Positions 14,835 through 23,353 of a stretch of 64,000 bases of DNA are shown piece by piece. Source of the DNA: a virus. The stretch is taken from the IMG/VR virus record IMGVR_UViG_3300020000_000011, positions 32,596-96,595 of that record. The stretch is one strand, 5' to 3'. Position numbers and translations under genes: made by a program. Numbering within the stretch: position 1 is the stretch's first letter; each line of letters begins with the position of its first letter. The notes under the pieces are model-generated. The model saw only the letters and a program-made list of their open reading frames with translations, had not been told where the DNA came from and ran no database searches.

Positions 14835-15242
14835 GTGGCCGAGATGGTGTTCGTCCCCAACGTCGTCAACTGGGAACGCGAGTTCAACGGGCCGACCGGG
14901 ATGGTCGCCGAACACATCCGCAAGATCGCCCTGGAAACCACCGCCGAAGCGAAGCTGGCCGCACCGAAGAAGACCTGGCAACTCACCTTCTCGATCGTCC
15001 CGTCGCCGACCGGCGCCACCGAGTGGAAGGTCGAAGCCCAGGCCCGGTACTCGCTGTTCGTCCACGAAGGCACCGCAGCGCACACGATCAAACCGAAAGG
15101 CCCCGGCTACCCGCTCAGGTTCTTCTGGCCGAAGGTCGGCAAGTGGGTGGCGTTCATGTCGGTCCGCCATCCCGGCACCAAGGCGCAACCGTTTCTCACC
15201 GACCCGCTCACCAAGATGATGCGCCGCTACACCAAGCACTGA
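14835..15242 (+). CDS. HK97 gp10-like neck / tail-completion protein
   Basis: The region VHEGTAAHTIKPKGPGYPL (residues ~78-96) followed by VRHPGTKAQPFL (~114-125) is typical of the HK97 gp10 family, which joins the head connector to the tail. 135 residues, usual size. GTG start eight bases after CATAGT (14821-14826), probably leaderless. First gene of the neck/packaging run. Confidence 0.75.
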   Translation: MAEMVFVPNVVNWEREFNGPTGMVAEHIRKIALETTAEAKLAAPKKTWQLTFSIVPSPTGATEWKVEAQARYSLFVHEGTAAHTIKPKGPGYPLRFFWPKVGKWVAFMSVRHPGTKAQPFLTDPLTKMMRRYTKH

Positions 15243-15286
15243 CCCGGTTCCCGTTGGTGGAGGTGGCCGCGGACTAGCCTCGGTCC

Positions 15287-16273
15287 GTGCATGTAGCCAC
15301 GGTGCCGACGTACGAAGAGATGTGGGTCCATCCGGCGATCGTCGCCGCACTCTCCGACGGGATGTACACGTACACCCCGGCGCTGCCGTGGGATCCGCTC
15401 GTCACCTACGAAGTGGGTGAGCACGTGCTCGCCGGGGAGTGCCCGTTCGACGGCTGCATCTACACCGCGTTGCAGTCGAGCATCGGGATCGACCCGACCA
15501 CCAACGACGTCGTCTGGGACTTCAACGAAGCGTTGACCGGTGAACGGCTGCGCCTGTACACGGCAACGACGCAGGCCACATGGCTGCTCGACACGTTGAC
15601 CGGCTACCGCCTCCACGGCTACGAGTCCTGGCTGGAGGACTACCGGGTGCAGTCGTCGACGATCACGCTGCGCCGCCAACCCGTCGCAGCGGTCACCTCG
15701 GTCAAGTCGGTGCACCGCTGCAACCAGATCGGCGAAGAGATCTCCGGGTGGTGCTGGTCGGCAGCGAACCAGGTGTCGCTGGCCTGCTCCGGCGGGCAAC
15801 CGATCCCGTGGTACCCGGGGTATATCGACCCATACTACAGCGGGGGTACGATGCCGAGGCTCGGCTGCGGCTGCGACGACAACGTCGTGCGTGTCGCCTA
15901 CGACATCGAATCGAACCTCCCGCCGGGCAGCGAAGGACTGGTCGCCTGGATCGCCGTCGAGTACGGCAAAGCCGCCGCCGGACAGGCGTGCGCGCTGCCG
16001 GAACGCATCTCCAACGTCACCCGTCAAGGTGTCTCGTGGACGATCCTCGACCCGCAGGACTTCCTCGACAAGGGTTACACCGGGATGTCGCGAGTCGACA
16101 ACTGGTTGGCCCCACTGAAGATGACGTTGGGCGGCAGGATCATCGACCCGTTGCGCTCGACGCGCCTGTTCAGCCAACGCCAAGACCGCGCTCCCGCAGA
16201 GCCGATCCCACCACCGGCGTCCGGCTACGGCGCCAGCCCCTACGGCACCGGCCCCTACGGAGGATCCTCATGA
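15287..16273 (+). CDS. probable head-tail connector (adaptor) protein
   Basis: 328 residues beginning VHVATVPTYEEMWVHPAIVAAL. A long helical middle (TATTQATWLLDTLTGYRLHGYESWLEDYRV) and a C-terminal region ending in a Gly/Tyr/Pro tail (GYGASPYGTGPYGGSS). Size and position next to the gp10-like gene fit an actinophage connector. TAGCCT (15275-15280) lies six bases before GTG 15287: leaderless. Function inferred from context. Confidence 0.55.
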   Translation: MHVATVPTYEEMWVHPAIVAALSDGMYTYTPALPWDPLVTYEVGEHVLAGECPFDGCIYTALQSSIGIDPTTNDVVWDFNEALTGERLRLYTATTQATWLLDTLTGYRLHGYESWLEDYRVQSSTITLRRQPVAAVTSVKSVHRCNQIGEEISGWCWSAANQVSLACSGGQPIPWYPGYIDPYYSGGTMPRLGCGCDDNVVRVAYDIESNLPPGSEGLVAWIAVEYGKAAAGQACALPERISNVTRQGVSWTILDPQDFLDKGYTGMSRVDNWLAPLKMTLGGRIIDPLRSTRLFSQRQDRAPAEPIPPPASGYGASPYGTGPYGGSS

Positions 16274-16728
16274 GCGACACCCCGCCAGTCGTCGGCCAAG
16301 AACCGTGGGGCGACGACCTCAACGCCTACCTCGCTGCGCTGGAAGCCCGCATCGCCGCCGTCGAGTCTCGGCCCGAGTACGTGTACAGCAGCTACTCGTG
16401 GCAATACTCCAGCGCCGCGCCGCCACCGACCGGCAGCCAGGTGCGGTTCAACAACGCCTCGCTGCCCGCGGCGACGATCATGGTCGCCCGGCTGATCGAC
16501 AACGACGGCGGTGACCGCACCGCCCTGTTCCGTGCTCTCGACGTCGACTCGCACATCCGCATCAACGACTGGGACGACGCCGACACCGCCCACCGGTTCA
16601 GCGTGACCGGCCCGGTGAGCATCGACGCCACCGATGTCACCATCCCCGTCGTGTGGATCTCGGGCGCCGGGACCATCCCGAACGCCAAGGTCAACGTCAG
16701 CTTCCTCGTCGCTCTGGAGGTGTTCTGA
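16270..16728 (+). CDS. minor virion protein, 152 aa
   Basis: Short N-terminal coiled helix (DLNAYLAALEARIAAVESR) and a beta-sandwich-like rest (YSSYSWQYSS...VNVSFLVALEVF). A trimerising helix plus beta domain suggests a small fibre or collar protein. ATGA overlap upstream, TGATG overlap with the collar-domain gene downstream. Confidence 0.55.
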   Translation: MSDTPPVVGQEPWGDDLNAYLAALEARIAAVESRPEYVYSSYSWQYSSAAPPPTGSQVRFNNASLPAATIMVARLIDNDGGDRTALFRALDVDSHIRINDWDDADTAHRFSVTGPVSIDATDVTIPVVWISGAGTIPNAKVNVSFLVALEVF

Positions 16729-17624
16729 TGCCTGTTGCCAAGACGCAACCGGTCTATCCGCCCGATCCCGGCAAGGCGCTGGAAGCCGACTGGGGGATCG
16801 CCGCGTCCGAACACGTCATCCAACGGTTCGCCGACATCGCCGACCGCAACACGAAGTGGACGACACCACCGACCGGCGCGGTGTGCATCACCCTGGCCCC
16901 GTCGCTGACGTCGTGGATCTACGACGGCTCCCAGTGGATCCCGCTCGGCGGCATCCTGATCGGCGAGATCAAGATGTGGCCCGGGGTGGCGACACCGATC
17001 AACTGGTTCCCGTGCGACGGGCGAGCGTTGTCACGCACCCAGTACGCCGCGCTGTTCGCTGCGATCGGCACCGTGTGGGGACCCGGTGACGGGTCGACGT
17101 TCAACATCCCCGACTTCCGCGGCCGGGGACCGATCGGCACCGGCACCGGCACCGGCCTCACCGACCGGCCGTTGGCATCCAAGATCGGTGCCGAAACCGT
17201 CGCCCTCGGAGCGACCGAGATCCCGTCGCACTCGCACACGATCAACCACGACCACGGCTCGGCGGGCACCGGCCCCGGTAGCGCCCACGCCCACACCGGT
17301 TACACCGGCGGACAGTCGCAGAACCACGTCCACGAAACCGTGCTCGGCGTGTCGTACAACTACGTCATCCAACAAGTCGGTGGCCCGTCGGCGATCCAGT
17401 TGCAACCCGGCTCGGGTGCGACGGTCACCAGTGGCAACACGACGGCCTACGCGGCGTCGGACCACACCCACAACGTCACGACATACGGCGAAGCGTCGCA
17501 CACCCACCAGTTCGACATGCCACCGTTCGGTGGCTCCAGCGGCAACACCGGCTCGGGCGCGGCGCACAACAACATGCAACCCTCGGTCGCGGTCGGGTTC
17601 ATCATCTTCGCCGGGGCCGGATGA
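16728..17624 (+). CDS. phage tail collar-domain protein
   Basis: Residues ~80-135 match the tail collar domain (GEIKMWPG...NWFPCDGRALSRTQYAALFAAIG...GDGSTFNIPDFRGR). The C-terminal half is rich in HSH/HAH/HVH/HTH histidine pairs, as in collar and receptor-tip domains where His pairs bind metal along a trimer axis. Ends VAVGFIIFAGAG, a usual collar-protein ending. Probably a short fibre. Confidence 0.78.
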   Translation: MPVAKTQPVYPPDPGKALEADWGIAASEHVIQRFADIADRNTKWTTPPTGAVCITLAPSLTSWIYDGSQWIPLGGILIGEIKMWPGVATPINWFPCDGRALSRTQYAALFAAIGTVWGPGDGSTFNIPDFRGRGPIGTGTGTGLTDRPLASKIGAETVALGATEIPSHSHTINHDHGSAGTGPGSAHAHTGYTGGQSQNHVHETVLGVSYNYVIQQVGGPSAIQLQPGSGATVTSGNTTAYAASDHTHNVTTYGEASHTHQFDMPPFGGSSGNTGSGAAHNNMQPSVAVGFIIFAGAG

Positions 17625-18079
17625 CCCCGCTCGGGTTCGCTCAGGCGCTCGCCGTCGACCTGGCCCCACCGTTCCCGACGGGCGGGCCGCTACCGGACCC
17701 GTTCCACGCCCAACTCGGCGACGTCGTCATCGACTGCCCGGGCACCTACGTGACGATCCAGACGATCACCGACGTCGACCCGACCGGTGGCGGTGGCCTC
17801 GGGAACCGGAACTGCGACAAGATCGAGATGGCGACCGTGATCATCATCGCCGCTCGCGACTGCTCGTTCGTCGCCAACGAGGACGGCACCACCGACTGGT
17901 CGAAGCAGGACGCCGTGTCCGCCCAACAGGACCGTGACGCCGAAGCGTTGCGCGAGCAGTGCGAGAAGTGGCGGGCCGACGCCTGGTACATCCCGCCCGG
18001 GGTCCCGGTGACGTTGGTGTACGCCAACACCGGCAATCTGGCCTGGGTGCAGATGACGTTACAGTTACCGATCCCGTAG
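17621..18079 (+). CDS. virion protein, probable neck/tail-terminator type, 152 aa
   Basis: MTPLGFAQALAVDLAPPFP... with Cys residues in the middle and beta strands at the end (VTLVYANTGNLAWVQMTLQL). ATGA overlap with the collar gene; the terminase gene starts 10 bp downstream. Position supports a head-tail joining role; no motif proves it. Confidence 0.5.
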   Translation: MTPLGFAQALAVDLAPPFPTGGPLPDPFHAQLGDVVIDCPGTYVTIQTITDVDPTGGGGLGNRNCDKIEMATVIIIAARDCSFVANEDGTTDWSKQDAVSAQQDRDAEALREQCEKWRADAWYIPPGVPVTLVYANTGNLAWVQMTLQLPIP

Positions 18080-18089
18080 ATTCGGGGCC

Positions 18090-19613
18090 ATGACCACGAT
18101 CGCTCCTGACGTCGACATCGACGACATGAGCATCATCGAACAGATCGCGCTGCTCGACGACGACGAACGCGACCGGTTGATCGGCGACTTCGACGAGCAC
18201 GATCTCCACGACCCGGAACTGTGGCTCCGGCCGTCGCAGCTACGAGCACTGCATGACGTCGCTGCGATCGTGGCGATGCTCGCCGGGCGTGGCGCTGGCA
18301 AGACCCGTGTCGGTGCCTCGTGGTCGATCGAGAAAGCCGAAGCGGAACCCGGCTCGATCGGTCACCTCGTCGGGCGGACCGTGTCCGACTGTCGTGACGT
18401 CATGATCCAAGGCGAGTCGGGGATCCTCGCCCTGTCCCGGCCGGACTTCATGCCGACGTACACGCCGTCGCTGCGCCGGTTGGACTGGCCCAACGGCTCG
18501 CACGCGTTGACGTTCTCGTCGGAGGAACCGTCGCAGTTGCGTGGCCCGCAGTCGAACTGGACGTGGGTCGACGAGATGGCCGCGCTCAACCACCGGCCGG
18601 ACAACTCGGGGGCGACCGCCTGGGACCACGTCCGCATCGGTACCCGCCTCGGGCCGCACCCGCAGATCTTCGTGACGACGACACCGAAGCGGATCAAGGC
18701 GATCAAGGACCTCGTCGCTGAAGGCCGGACCACCCGGCGTGTGTCGCTGCACGGGGCCTCGACGTTGGCGAACCGGGCGCACCTGTCGGCCGACTACCTG
18801 CGGAACCTGTTCGACATGTACGCCGGGACCGCGCTGGAGCGCCAGGAGTTGGGTGGCGAACTGCTCGACATCGTCGAGACGGCCCTGTGGCAACCCGACG
18901 ACATTGTTATAGCGGACCATACCTTTCTGGAACGGTTCGTCGGAGTCGACACCCTGTCGGTGATCGGTGTTGACCCGGGCCTGACGACCGGCGGTGACGC
19001 CACCGGGATCGTCGTCACCCGCTCCACCCTGGAACTCGGGCTGACAACCCGGCGGGCGCTCGTCGTTGCCGACTGGACCGAAGACGGGCTGCAACCAGAA
19101 CGGTGGGCCGCTCGTGTCGTCGAGGCGTGGCGCACCGAACACGACCTGACCGGGAACGTGCCGATCATCGTCGCCGAGAAGAACGCCGGTGGCGAGATGA
19201 TCGCCACCACCATCGAAGGTGTCGCCGGAGAGAACGCGCTGCCGATCGCTCTCGTCCCGGCGTCACGTTCGAAGGCTGCTCGTGCCGAACCGATCGTGCT
19301 CGCCTACCGCCAAGGGCGCGTCCGCCACATCGAGGACTTCGTCGAGATGCAAGAGGAAATGACCGGCTGGGAACCACCGGTGCCCGGCGTGTCGAAAGGC
19401 TCCGGCTGGTCGCCGAACAAGATGGACGCGCTGGTCACGGCGTTGCGCGCCCAGCTTGTCGACGACAAGCCGTTGCGCCGGTTCGGCCGGTTGGACGCTC
19501 AGGAGACGTCCGAAGTGCTCCACGTCGAAGAGGCCCGCTGGCGTCGCGGCATCAAGCCGCTCGGGCACATGCCGTGGCGCCAAGAGGCAGAAGACATCGA
19601 CCCGCCGTACTGA
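18090..19613 (+). CDS. terminase large subunit
   Basis: DNA-packaging motor. Walker A LAGRGAGKTRVG (residues ~64-75), Walker B WTWVDEMA (~153-160), coupling motif near VTTTPKR (~193), and a nuclease domain with VIGVDPGLTTGGD (~291-303) and later acidic positions. 507 residues, normal length. TAGATT (18077-18082) is seven bases before the ATG: leaderless. It is unusual that the probable small subunit lies 18 kb away, next to the portal. Confidence 0.92.
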   Translation: MTTIAPDVDIDDMSIIEQIALLDDDERDRLIGDFDEHDLHDPELWLRPSQLRALHDVAAIVAMLAGRGAGKTRVGASWSIEKAEAEPGSIGHLVGRTVSDCRDVMIQGESGILALSRPDFMPTYTPSLRRLDWPNGSHALTFSSEEPSQLRGPQSNWTWVDEMAALNHRPDNSGATAWDHVRIGTRLGPHPQIFVTTTPKRIKAIKDLVAEGRTTRRVSLHGASTLANRAHLSADYLRNLFDMYAGTALERQELGGELLDIVETALWQPDDIVIADHTFLERFVGVDTLSVIGVDPGLTTGGDATGIVVTRSTLELGLTTRRALVVADWTEDGLQPERWAARVVEAWRTEHDLTGNVPIIVAEKNAGGEMIATTIEGVAGENALPIALVPASRSKAARAEPIVLAYRQGRVRHIEDFVEMQEEMTGWEPPVPGVSKGSGWSPNKMDALVTALRAQLVDDKPLRRFGRLDAQETSEVLHVEEARWRRGIKPLGHMPWRQEAEDIDPPY

Positions 19614-19632
19614 GTGGCTACGCTCGCGGTTC

Positions 19633-19881
19633 ATGAGCGATACCGGAGTTTCGTACAACGACGCACCGACGGAGGGCACGGAGGAAGTCGTCATCCCGGC
19701 CCCGTGCGCTGTGTCGATCTACACCGGAGTGATCACCGCCGGAGGCGAGATCGACGACATCGACCGTCGACTGCTCGTCGGCTGGAACTCGGCCGGTTCC
19801 CCGATCGTGGTCGGCGACAACGGCGCGCTGCGCCTGCTGGAACCCGGCGAAGCGGTCACCGCCCTGGAGTGGTCCGACTGA
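19633..19881 (+). CDS. small virion-cluster protein, 82 aa
   Basis: MSDTGVSYNDAPTEGTEEVV... Acidic N-terminus then a beta-rich domain. TACGCT (19619-19624) lies eight bases before the ATG. TGATG overlap with the next gene. Function unknown. Confidence 0.6.
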   Translation: MSDTGVSYNDAPTEGTEEVVIPAPCAVSIYTGVITAGGEIDDIDRRLLVGWNSAGSPIVVGDNGALRLLEPGEAVTALEWSD

Positions 19882-20276
19882 TGCCCGGTGTCATCTCGGC
19901 ACCGGCGCGCACACCGGTGTTCCTCGTGTGGGGCGCCTACGTGGCGATCACCGGTGCCCGCTCCCATCCTCGTGGCCGTGTGTGGATCCTCGCCGACTCG
20001 GCCGACATCGACGCTCGGATGACGTGCGTGATCGCCTGGAACGACCCTGTGACCGGACGGGCCACGTACGAAGATCTCGGCGAACTCGCCCAAGCCTCGG
20101 TGCGCCCGAAGAAGCATTCGGAGTTCCACATGATCTCGGGTGAGACGATCATGACTGTCGAGCATCCGTGCGTGTGCGGCGCCGGGCAGGTCGGTAACGC
20201 CGCTCCCGCCGAAGGGCGGATCACACTGACGTACGTCAACCCGTACAACCGGCCGCGTCTGAACCTGCTGACGTGA
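19881..20276 (+). CDS. hypothetical protein in head cluster, 131 aa
   Basis: Beta-rich, with CVCGAG near the C-terminus. Coupled to both neighbours by TGATG and GTGA overlaps. Between terminase and MuF-like protein, so possibly a head protein; no recognisable domain. Confidence 0.55.
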   Translation: MPGVISAPARTPVFLVWGAYVAITGARSHPRGRVWILADSADIDARMTCVIAWNDPVTGRATYEDLGELAQASVRPKKHSEFHMISGETIMTVEHPCVCGAGQVGNAAPAEGRITLTYVNPYNRPRLNLLT

Positions 20277-20440
20277 GAGCCGCGCAGATCGCGATTGCTG
20301 TGCTCGCCGGTGTGCTGATCGCCGCCGGGACCGTGCTGCTGGTCACCGACCGGACCGTGTCCGGCTGGATCATGGGCGGGTTCGGGCTGCTCGGGTTCAT
20401 GACGCTGCTCGGCATGGTCGCCGCGGACCGGCGGACGTGA
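20273..20440 (+). CDS. two-helix membrane protein, 55 aa
   Basis: GTG start in GTGA overlap. Two hydrophobic helices (AAQIAIAVLAGVLIAAGTVLL and WIMGGFGLLGFMTLLGMVA) with an Asp/Arg turn. Topology of a small holin, though it lies in the head cluster. Confidence 0.55.
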   Translation: MRAAQIAIAVLAGVLIAAGTVLLVTDRTVSGWIMGGFGLLGFMTLLGMVAADRRT

Positions 20441-20443
20441 GTC

Positions 20444-21253
20444 GTGGCCACCGCCGACGACGCAGCCGAGGCGGCACGAGCGCGTGACGACATCGAAACT
20501 CAGACGAAGCTGGTGTACGCAGCGGCGCTCGCATGGGTGGCGTTCCACGGCGAGGACGAGGAACCGGCCAAGGACTCCACACTGGCACGTGCGTCGACGA
20601 CGCTCTCACTGATGCTGCTGCGCTCGCTGAAGCGCATGACCCGAGCGCCGGTGCCGATGCCCCGCGGCGAGGACAGGGCCAAGTGGATCGACAGCACCGC
20701 CCACGATGTCACCAGACGGGCCGTGAAGGACGCGAGGGCGCATTGGTCCACCGTGTACAAGCGGGAGAAGCGCAAGGCCGCTGACGTGTCGCTGCGGACC
20801 GTGCAGACGGTGTTCGCCGACGAGAAGGCATGGTCGGAGGCGGCAGCGCGCACCGAAGCCACCCAACTCGCTGCCGAGTCGGCGATGACGCTGCACCCCG
20901 ACGTCGAGACGATCACCGGGGAACCGCACTCCAAGATGTGGATCTCGCGTGGCGATTCGAAGGTCCGCAAGTCGCACCGCCACCTCCACGCCAACGTGAT
21001 CCCGGTCGGCGACGCGTTCAAACCGGGCCTGAGCTACCCCGGCGACCCGACCGCCCCGCCGGAGGAACGGTACAACTGCCGGTGCGTCCTGTTCCTGGTG
21101 CCGACTGCCGAGGCCGACAAGGCGAACGAGGTGTTCAAGGCGGAGGACTTCGTCGGTGACGCCGACGCTCTGGCGGCATCCGGTGTGTCGAAGTGGGACC
21201 GTGAGCAGGCGCGCAGGGACTGGCTCGTCGAGCAAGGATTAATGAACCTCTGA
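20444..21253 (+). CDS. MuF-like minor capsid protein
   Basis: A 269-residue, helical protein whose C-terminal part has HRHLHANVIPVGDAF and RYNCRCVLFLV (residues ~181-220), the His...CxC pattern of the Mu gpF/SPP1 gp7 head-morphogenesis family. These minor head proteins usually sit beside the portal; here the portal is 17 kb away. GTG start three bases after the previous stop. Confidence 0.72.
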   Translation: MATADDAAEAARARDDIETQTKLVYAAALAWVAFHGEDEEPAKDSTLARASTTLSLMLLRSLKRMTRAPVPMPRGEDRAKWIDSTAHDVTRRAVKDARAHWSTVYKREKRKAADVSLRTVQTVFADEKAWSEAAARTEATQLAAESAMTLHPDVETITGEPHSKMWISRGDSKVRKSHRHLHANVIPVGDAFKPGLSYPGDPTAPPEERYNCRCVLFLVPTAEADKANEVFKAEDFVGDADALAASGVSKWDREQARRDWLVEQGLMNL

Positions 21254-21255
21254 GG

Positions 21256-21316
21256 TTGTGGCACCTACCGTACACGGTGCTATACTTCAGACCATGACCG
21301 AGACACAGACTCCCCC
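21256..21316 (+). promoter_or_regulatory. promoter of DUF6011-like gene with CAGACC repeat
   Basis: GCTATACT (21279-21286) with TTGTGG at 21256-21261. CAGACC (21288-21293) directly precedes the ATG at 21294 and the first codons continue ATGACCGAGACACAGACT. The mRNA is leaderless or nearly so. Confidence 0.62.
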
Positions 21317-22826
21317 GCCCGCCTGCGAGAAGTGCGGCGATACCGGCACCATCCCACCCTTCATGGACGCCTGCACCTGCGGCGCGATGCCCACCAGCTA
21401 CGCACCCGAGTTCCCGGCACCCAGCGTTGTCGAGGCCGGAGCCGCGATGGACGCCTGGGACGCCGAGCACCCCGAGGTCCGCCCCATGATCCCTGGCACG
21501 ACGATCCCGACGCCCGGCTTCCCCGCCCACCCGGCCACCGGCCAGGTTCACCACCACGACAACGGCAGCGCCTACATCTTCACCGGCGCCACCTGGAACG
21601 TGATCCCGTCCGGCTTCCCGCTCGACCCGAAGGTCGGCGAGATCTCGTGGAACATGGGCAAGGCGTACGCCTGGGACGGCTCGACGTGGCGCCAGTTCGA
21701 CACCGAGGCCCTGACCTACGAGCAGTTCCACGCCCGCTACGGCCCCGACGCCGTGCTGCCCGAGGCCGAGGTCGAGCGCGAAGCCGACGACGCTGCGCTG
21801 TTCGCCCGCCGTGCTGCCGAGATGGAAGCCGAAGAGAACACGGCGACATGGGGCGACATCGACGGCGGCACCCCCGAGTCCTCGTCGACCTGGTCCGGTG
21901 GCGCAACGTGGGGTGCGCCCGCAGCCGACGACAAGGTCACCGCTGCCGGACCCGAGATCGAGTGGGCCGACGTCCACGGTGTCGCCGAGGAAACCGACGG
22001 CGAGTACGTGACGACCACCGCCACCATCGCCGAAACCGTCGCAGCCGTCGTCGCCGCTCACCCACCGACCGGTGTGAAGCTGGCCTCGGCTCCGCAAGGT
22101 GCGCTGCTGGCCCGCCTGATCGCCGAACGCGACCCGGCCAACATCCTCGTCCAAGCCGCCAAGAGCGAATGCACCGGCCCGCCGATGACCGCCAAGCGGG
22201 CCTCGCAACTGATCGACGCCCTCGTCAAGCTGCCCTCCACGAAGCCGCCGGTCCGACCGAACAAGTACCCGGGCGCGTGCGTCAAGTGCAGCGGCGAAGT
22301 TGCCGCCGGGGCCGGACGCATCGAGAAGGACTCCAGCACCGGCCGCTGGAAGACCTACCACCTCACCGGTAGCGACTGCATCACCGACGCCGAGAAGGCC
22401 AAGCTGGAGATCGACCGAGTCGACGAGCCGGGCCTGTACAGCTACATCACCGGCGACATCTACCGAGTTCGTCACGCCCGCGGTTCGAAGCGGCTGTACG
22501 GCGAGAAGGTCGTCACCTACGAACGCCACAACCCCGACGGGACCTCCTACACCGAAGTCCGGTTCGTCTACAACGGCAACGCGATGCGGTTTCTCCGCAA
22601 GGTCGACAAGCTGACGTGGGCCGAGGCCCGCGACTTCGGCAAGGCGTACGGCGCCTGCGTGGCATGCGGCCGGACCCTCAACGATCCCCGCTCCCTCGTC
22701 CAGTCGTACGGTCCGACGTGCGCCAAGAAATACCACTGGCCGACCGTCACGCTGAAGCAGGCCGAGGCGATCATCGCCGGGACCGTCACCTGGGAAGAGG
22801 TCACCGGGGCGCTGACCGTCCTGTAG
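21294..22826 (+). CDS. multi-zinc protein with C-terminal DUF6011-like domain
   Basis: 510 residues. N-terminus CEKCGDTG...CTCG (zinc site, residues ~11-29); low-complexity Glu/Ala/Trp middle; a helical segment (LLARLIAERDPANILVQAAK) near residue 275; CVKCSGEVAAGAGRI (~325); C-terminal CVACGRTLNDPRSLVQSYGPTCAKKYHW (~457-484), the DUF6011 signature. Such zinc modules are found with DNA-acting phage proteins, so nucleic-acid binding is likely. It has its own promoter of the accessory type and sits between MuF-like and fibre genes: probably not virion structural. Confidence 0.75.
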   Translation: MTETQTPPPACEKCGDTGTIPPFMDACTCGAMPTSYAPEFPAPSVVEAGAAMDAWDAEHPEVRPMIPGTTIPTPGFPAHPATGQVHHHDNGSAYIFTGATWNVIPSGFPLDPKVGEISWNMGKAYAWDGSTWRQFDTEALTYEQFHARYGPDAVLPEAEVEREADDAALFARRAAEMEAEENTATWGDIDGGTPESSSTWSGGATWGAPAADDKVTAAGPEIEWADVHGVAEETDGEYVTTTATIAETVAAVVAAHPPTGVKLASAPQGALLARLIAERDPANILVQAAKSECTGPPMTAKRASQLIDALVKLPSTKPPVRPNKYPGACVKCSGEVAAGAGRIEKDSSTGRWKTYHLTGSDCITDAEKAKLEIDRVDEPGLYSYITGDIYRVRHARGSKRLYGEKVVTYERHNPDGTSYTEVRFVYNGNAMRFLRKVDKLTWAEARDFGKAYGACVACGRTLNDPRSLVQSYGPTCAKKYHWPTVTLKQAEAIIAGTVTWEEVTGALTVL

Positions 22827-22867
22827 GTCACGGGGCCGGTGGCCTCGGCAACGTAGTGTTGCGGGCT

Positions 22868-23353
22868 GTGAGCAACGTTCCCGCTGTATCGACGGTCTGG
22901 GCCGGGTCCACGGACCCCGCTCCAGCCCCGCAACCGAGCGCGATGGCACGCTCGGTGGCACCACAAGCCCAGCAGACCGTCCAGGTGAGCCTGCAAGCCG
23001 CCTCGCAGACGATCGTGTTCTCTCAGCCCACCGAGGTCGACCTGGTCGTCTACAGGGGCGACACGGGCCGGTTCCGTGTCTCGGTGTCGAACCCCGACGG
23101 ATCCCCGCTCGATGTGTCGGCCGCGACGTGGGACTGCGACATCCGCACCAGCGAGGACGCCGAGCCGCCGTTGGCGTCGCTCAACGTCTACCCCGTCGCG
23201 GGTGAAACCGACACCATCGAGGTCCAACTCAACTCGATCACGTCGAGAACGTTGACCGGCGGCGTGTGGGATCTGGAGATGACCCTCGGCGGCGAAGTGC
23301 AGACTCTCCTGAAAGGCAGAGTCATCGTCCAGAAGGACGTGTCGAGGACGTGA
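22868..23353 (+). CDS. fibre-associated beta protein, 161 aa
   Basis: Probable first gene of the fibre locus. Residues ~55-161 (EVDLVVYRGDTGRFRVSVSN...LLKGRVIVQKDVSRT) look like the beta domain that precedes fibre shafts in many siphophages. GTG start eight bases after TAGTGT (22854-22859). Ends in GTGA overlap with the enzyme-bearing fibre gene, implying a matched pair. Confidence 0.6.
   Translation: MSNVPAVSTVWAGSTDPAPAPQPSAMARSVAPQAQQTVQVSLQAASQTIVFSQPTEVDLVVYRGDTGRFRVSVSNPDGSPLDVSAATWDCDIRTSEDAEPPLASLNVYPVAGETDTIEVQLNSITSRTLTGGVWDLEMTLGGEVQTLLKGRVIVQKDVSRT

Noticed and set aside
18900-18930. TATAGC/ATACC-like boxes inside the terminase coding region
   Set aside because: Isolated AT-rich hexamers within coding sequence, without the palindromic arms or repeat element and with no start codon downstream.
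21135-22964. 609-codon minus-strand ORF opposite the DUF6011-like gene
   Set aside because: Shadow of a well-supported plus-strand gene with zinc motifs; the minus reading has no recognisable domain and crosses a promoter.
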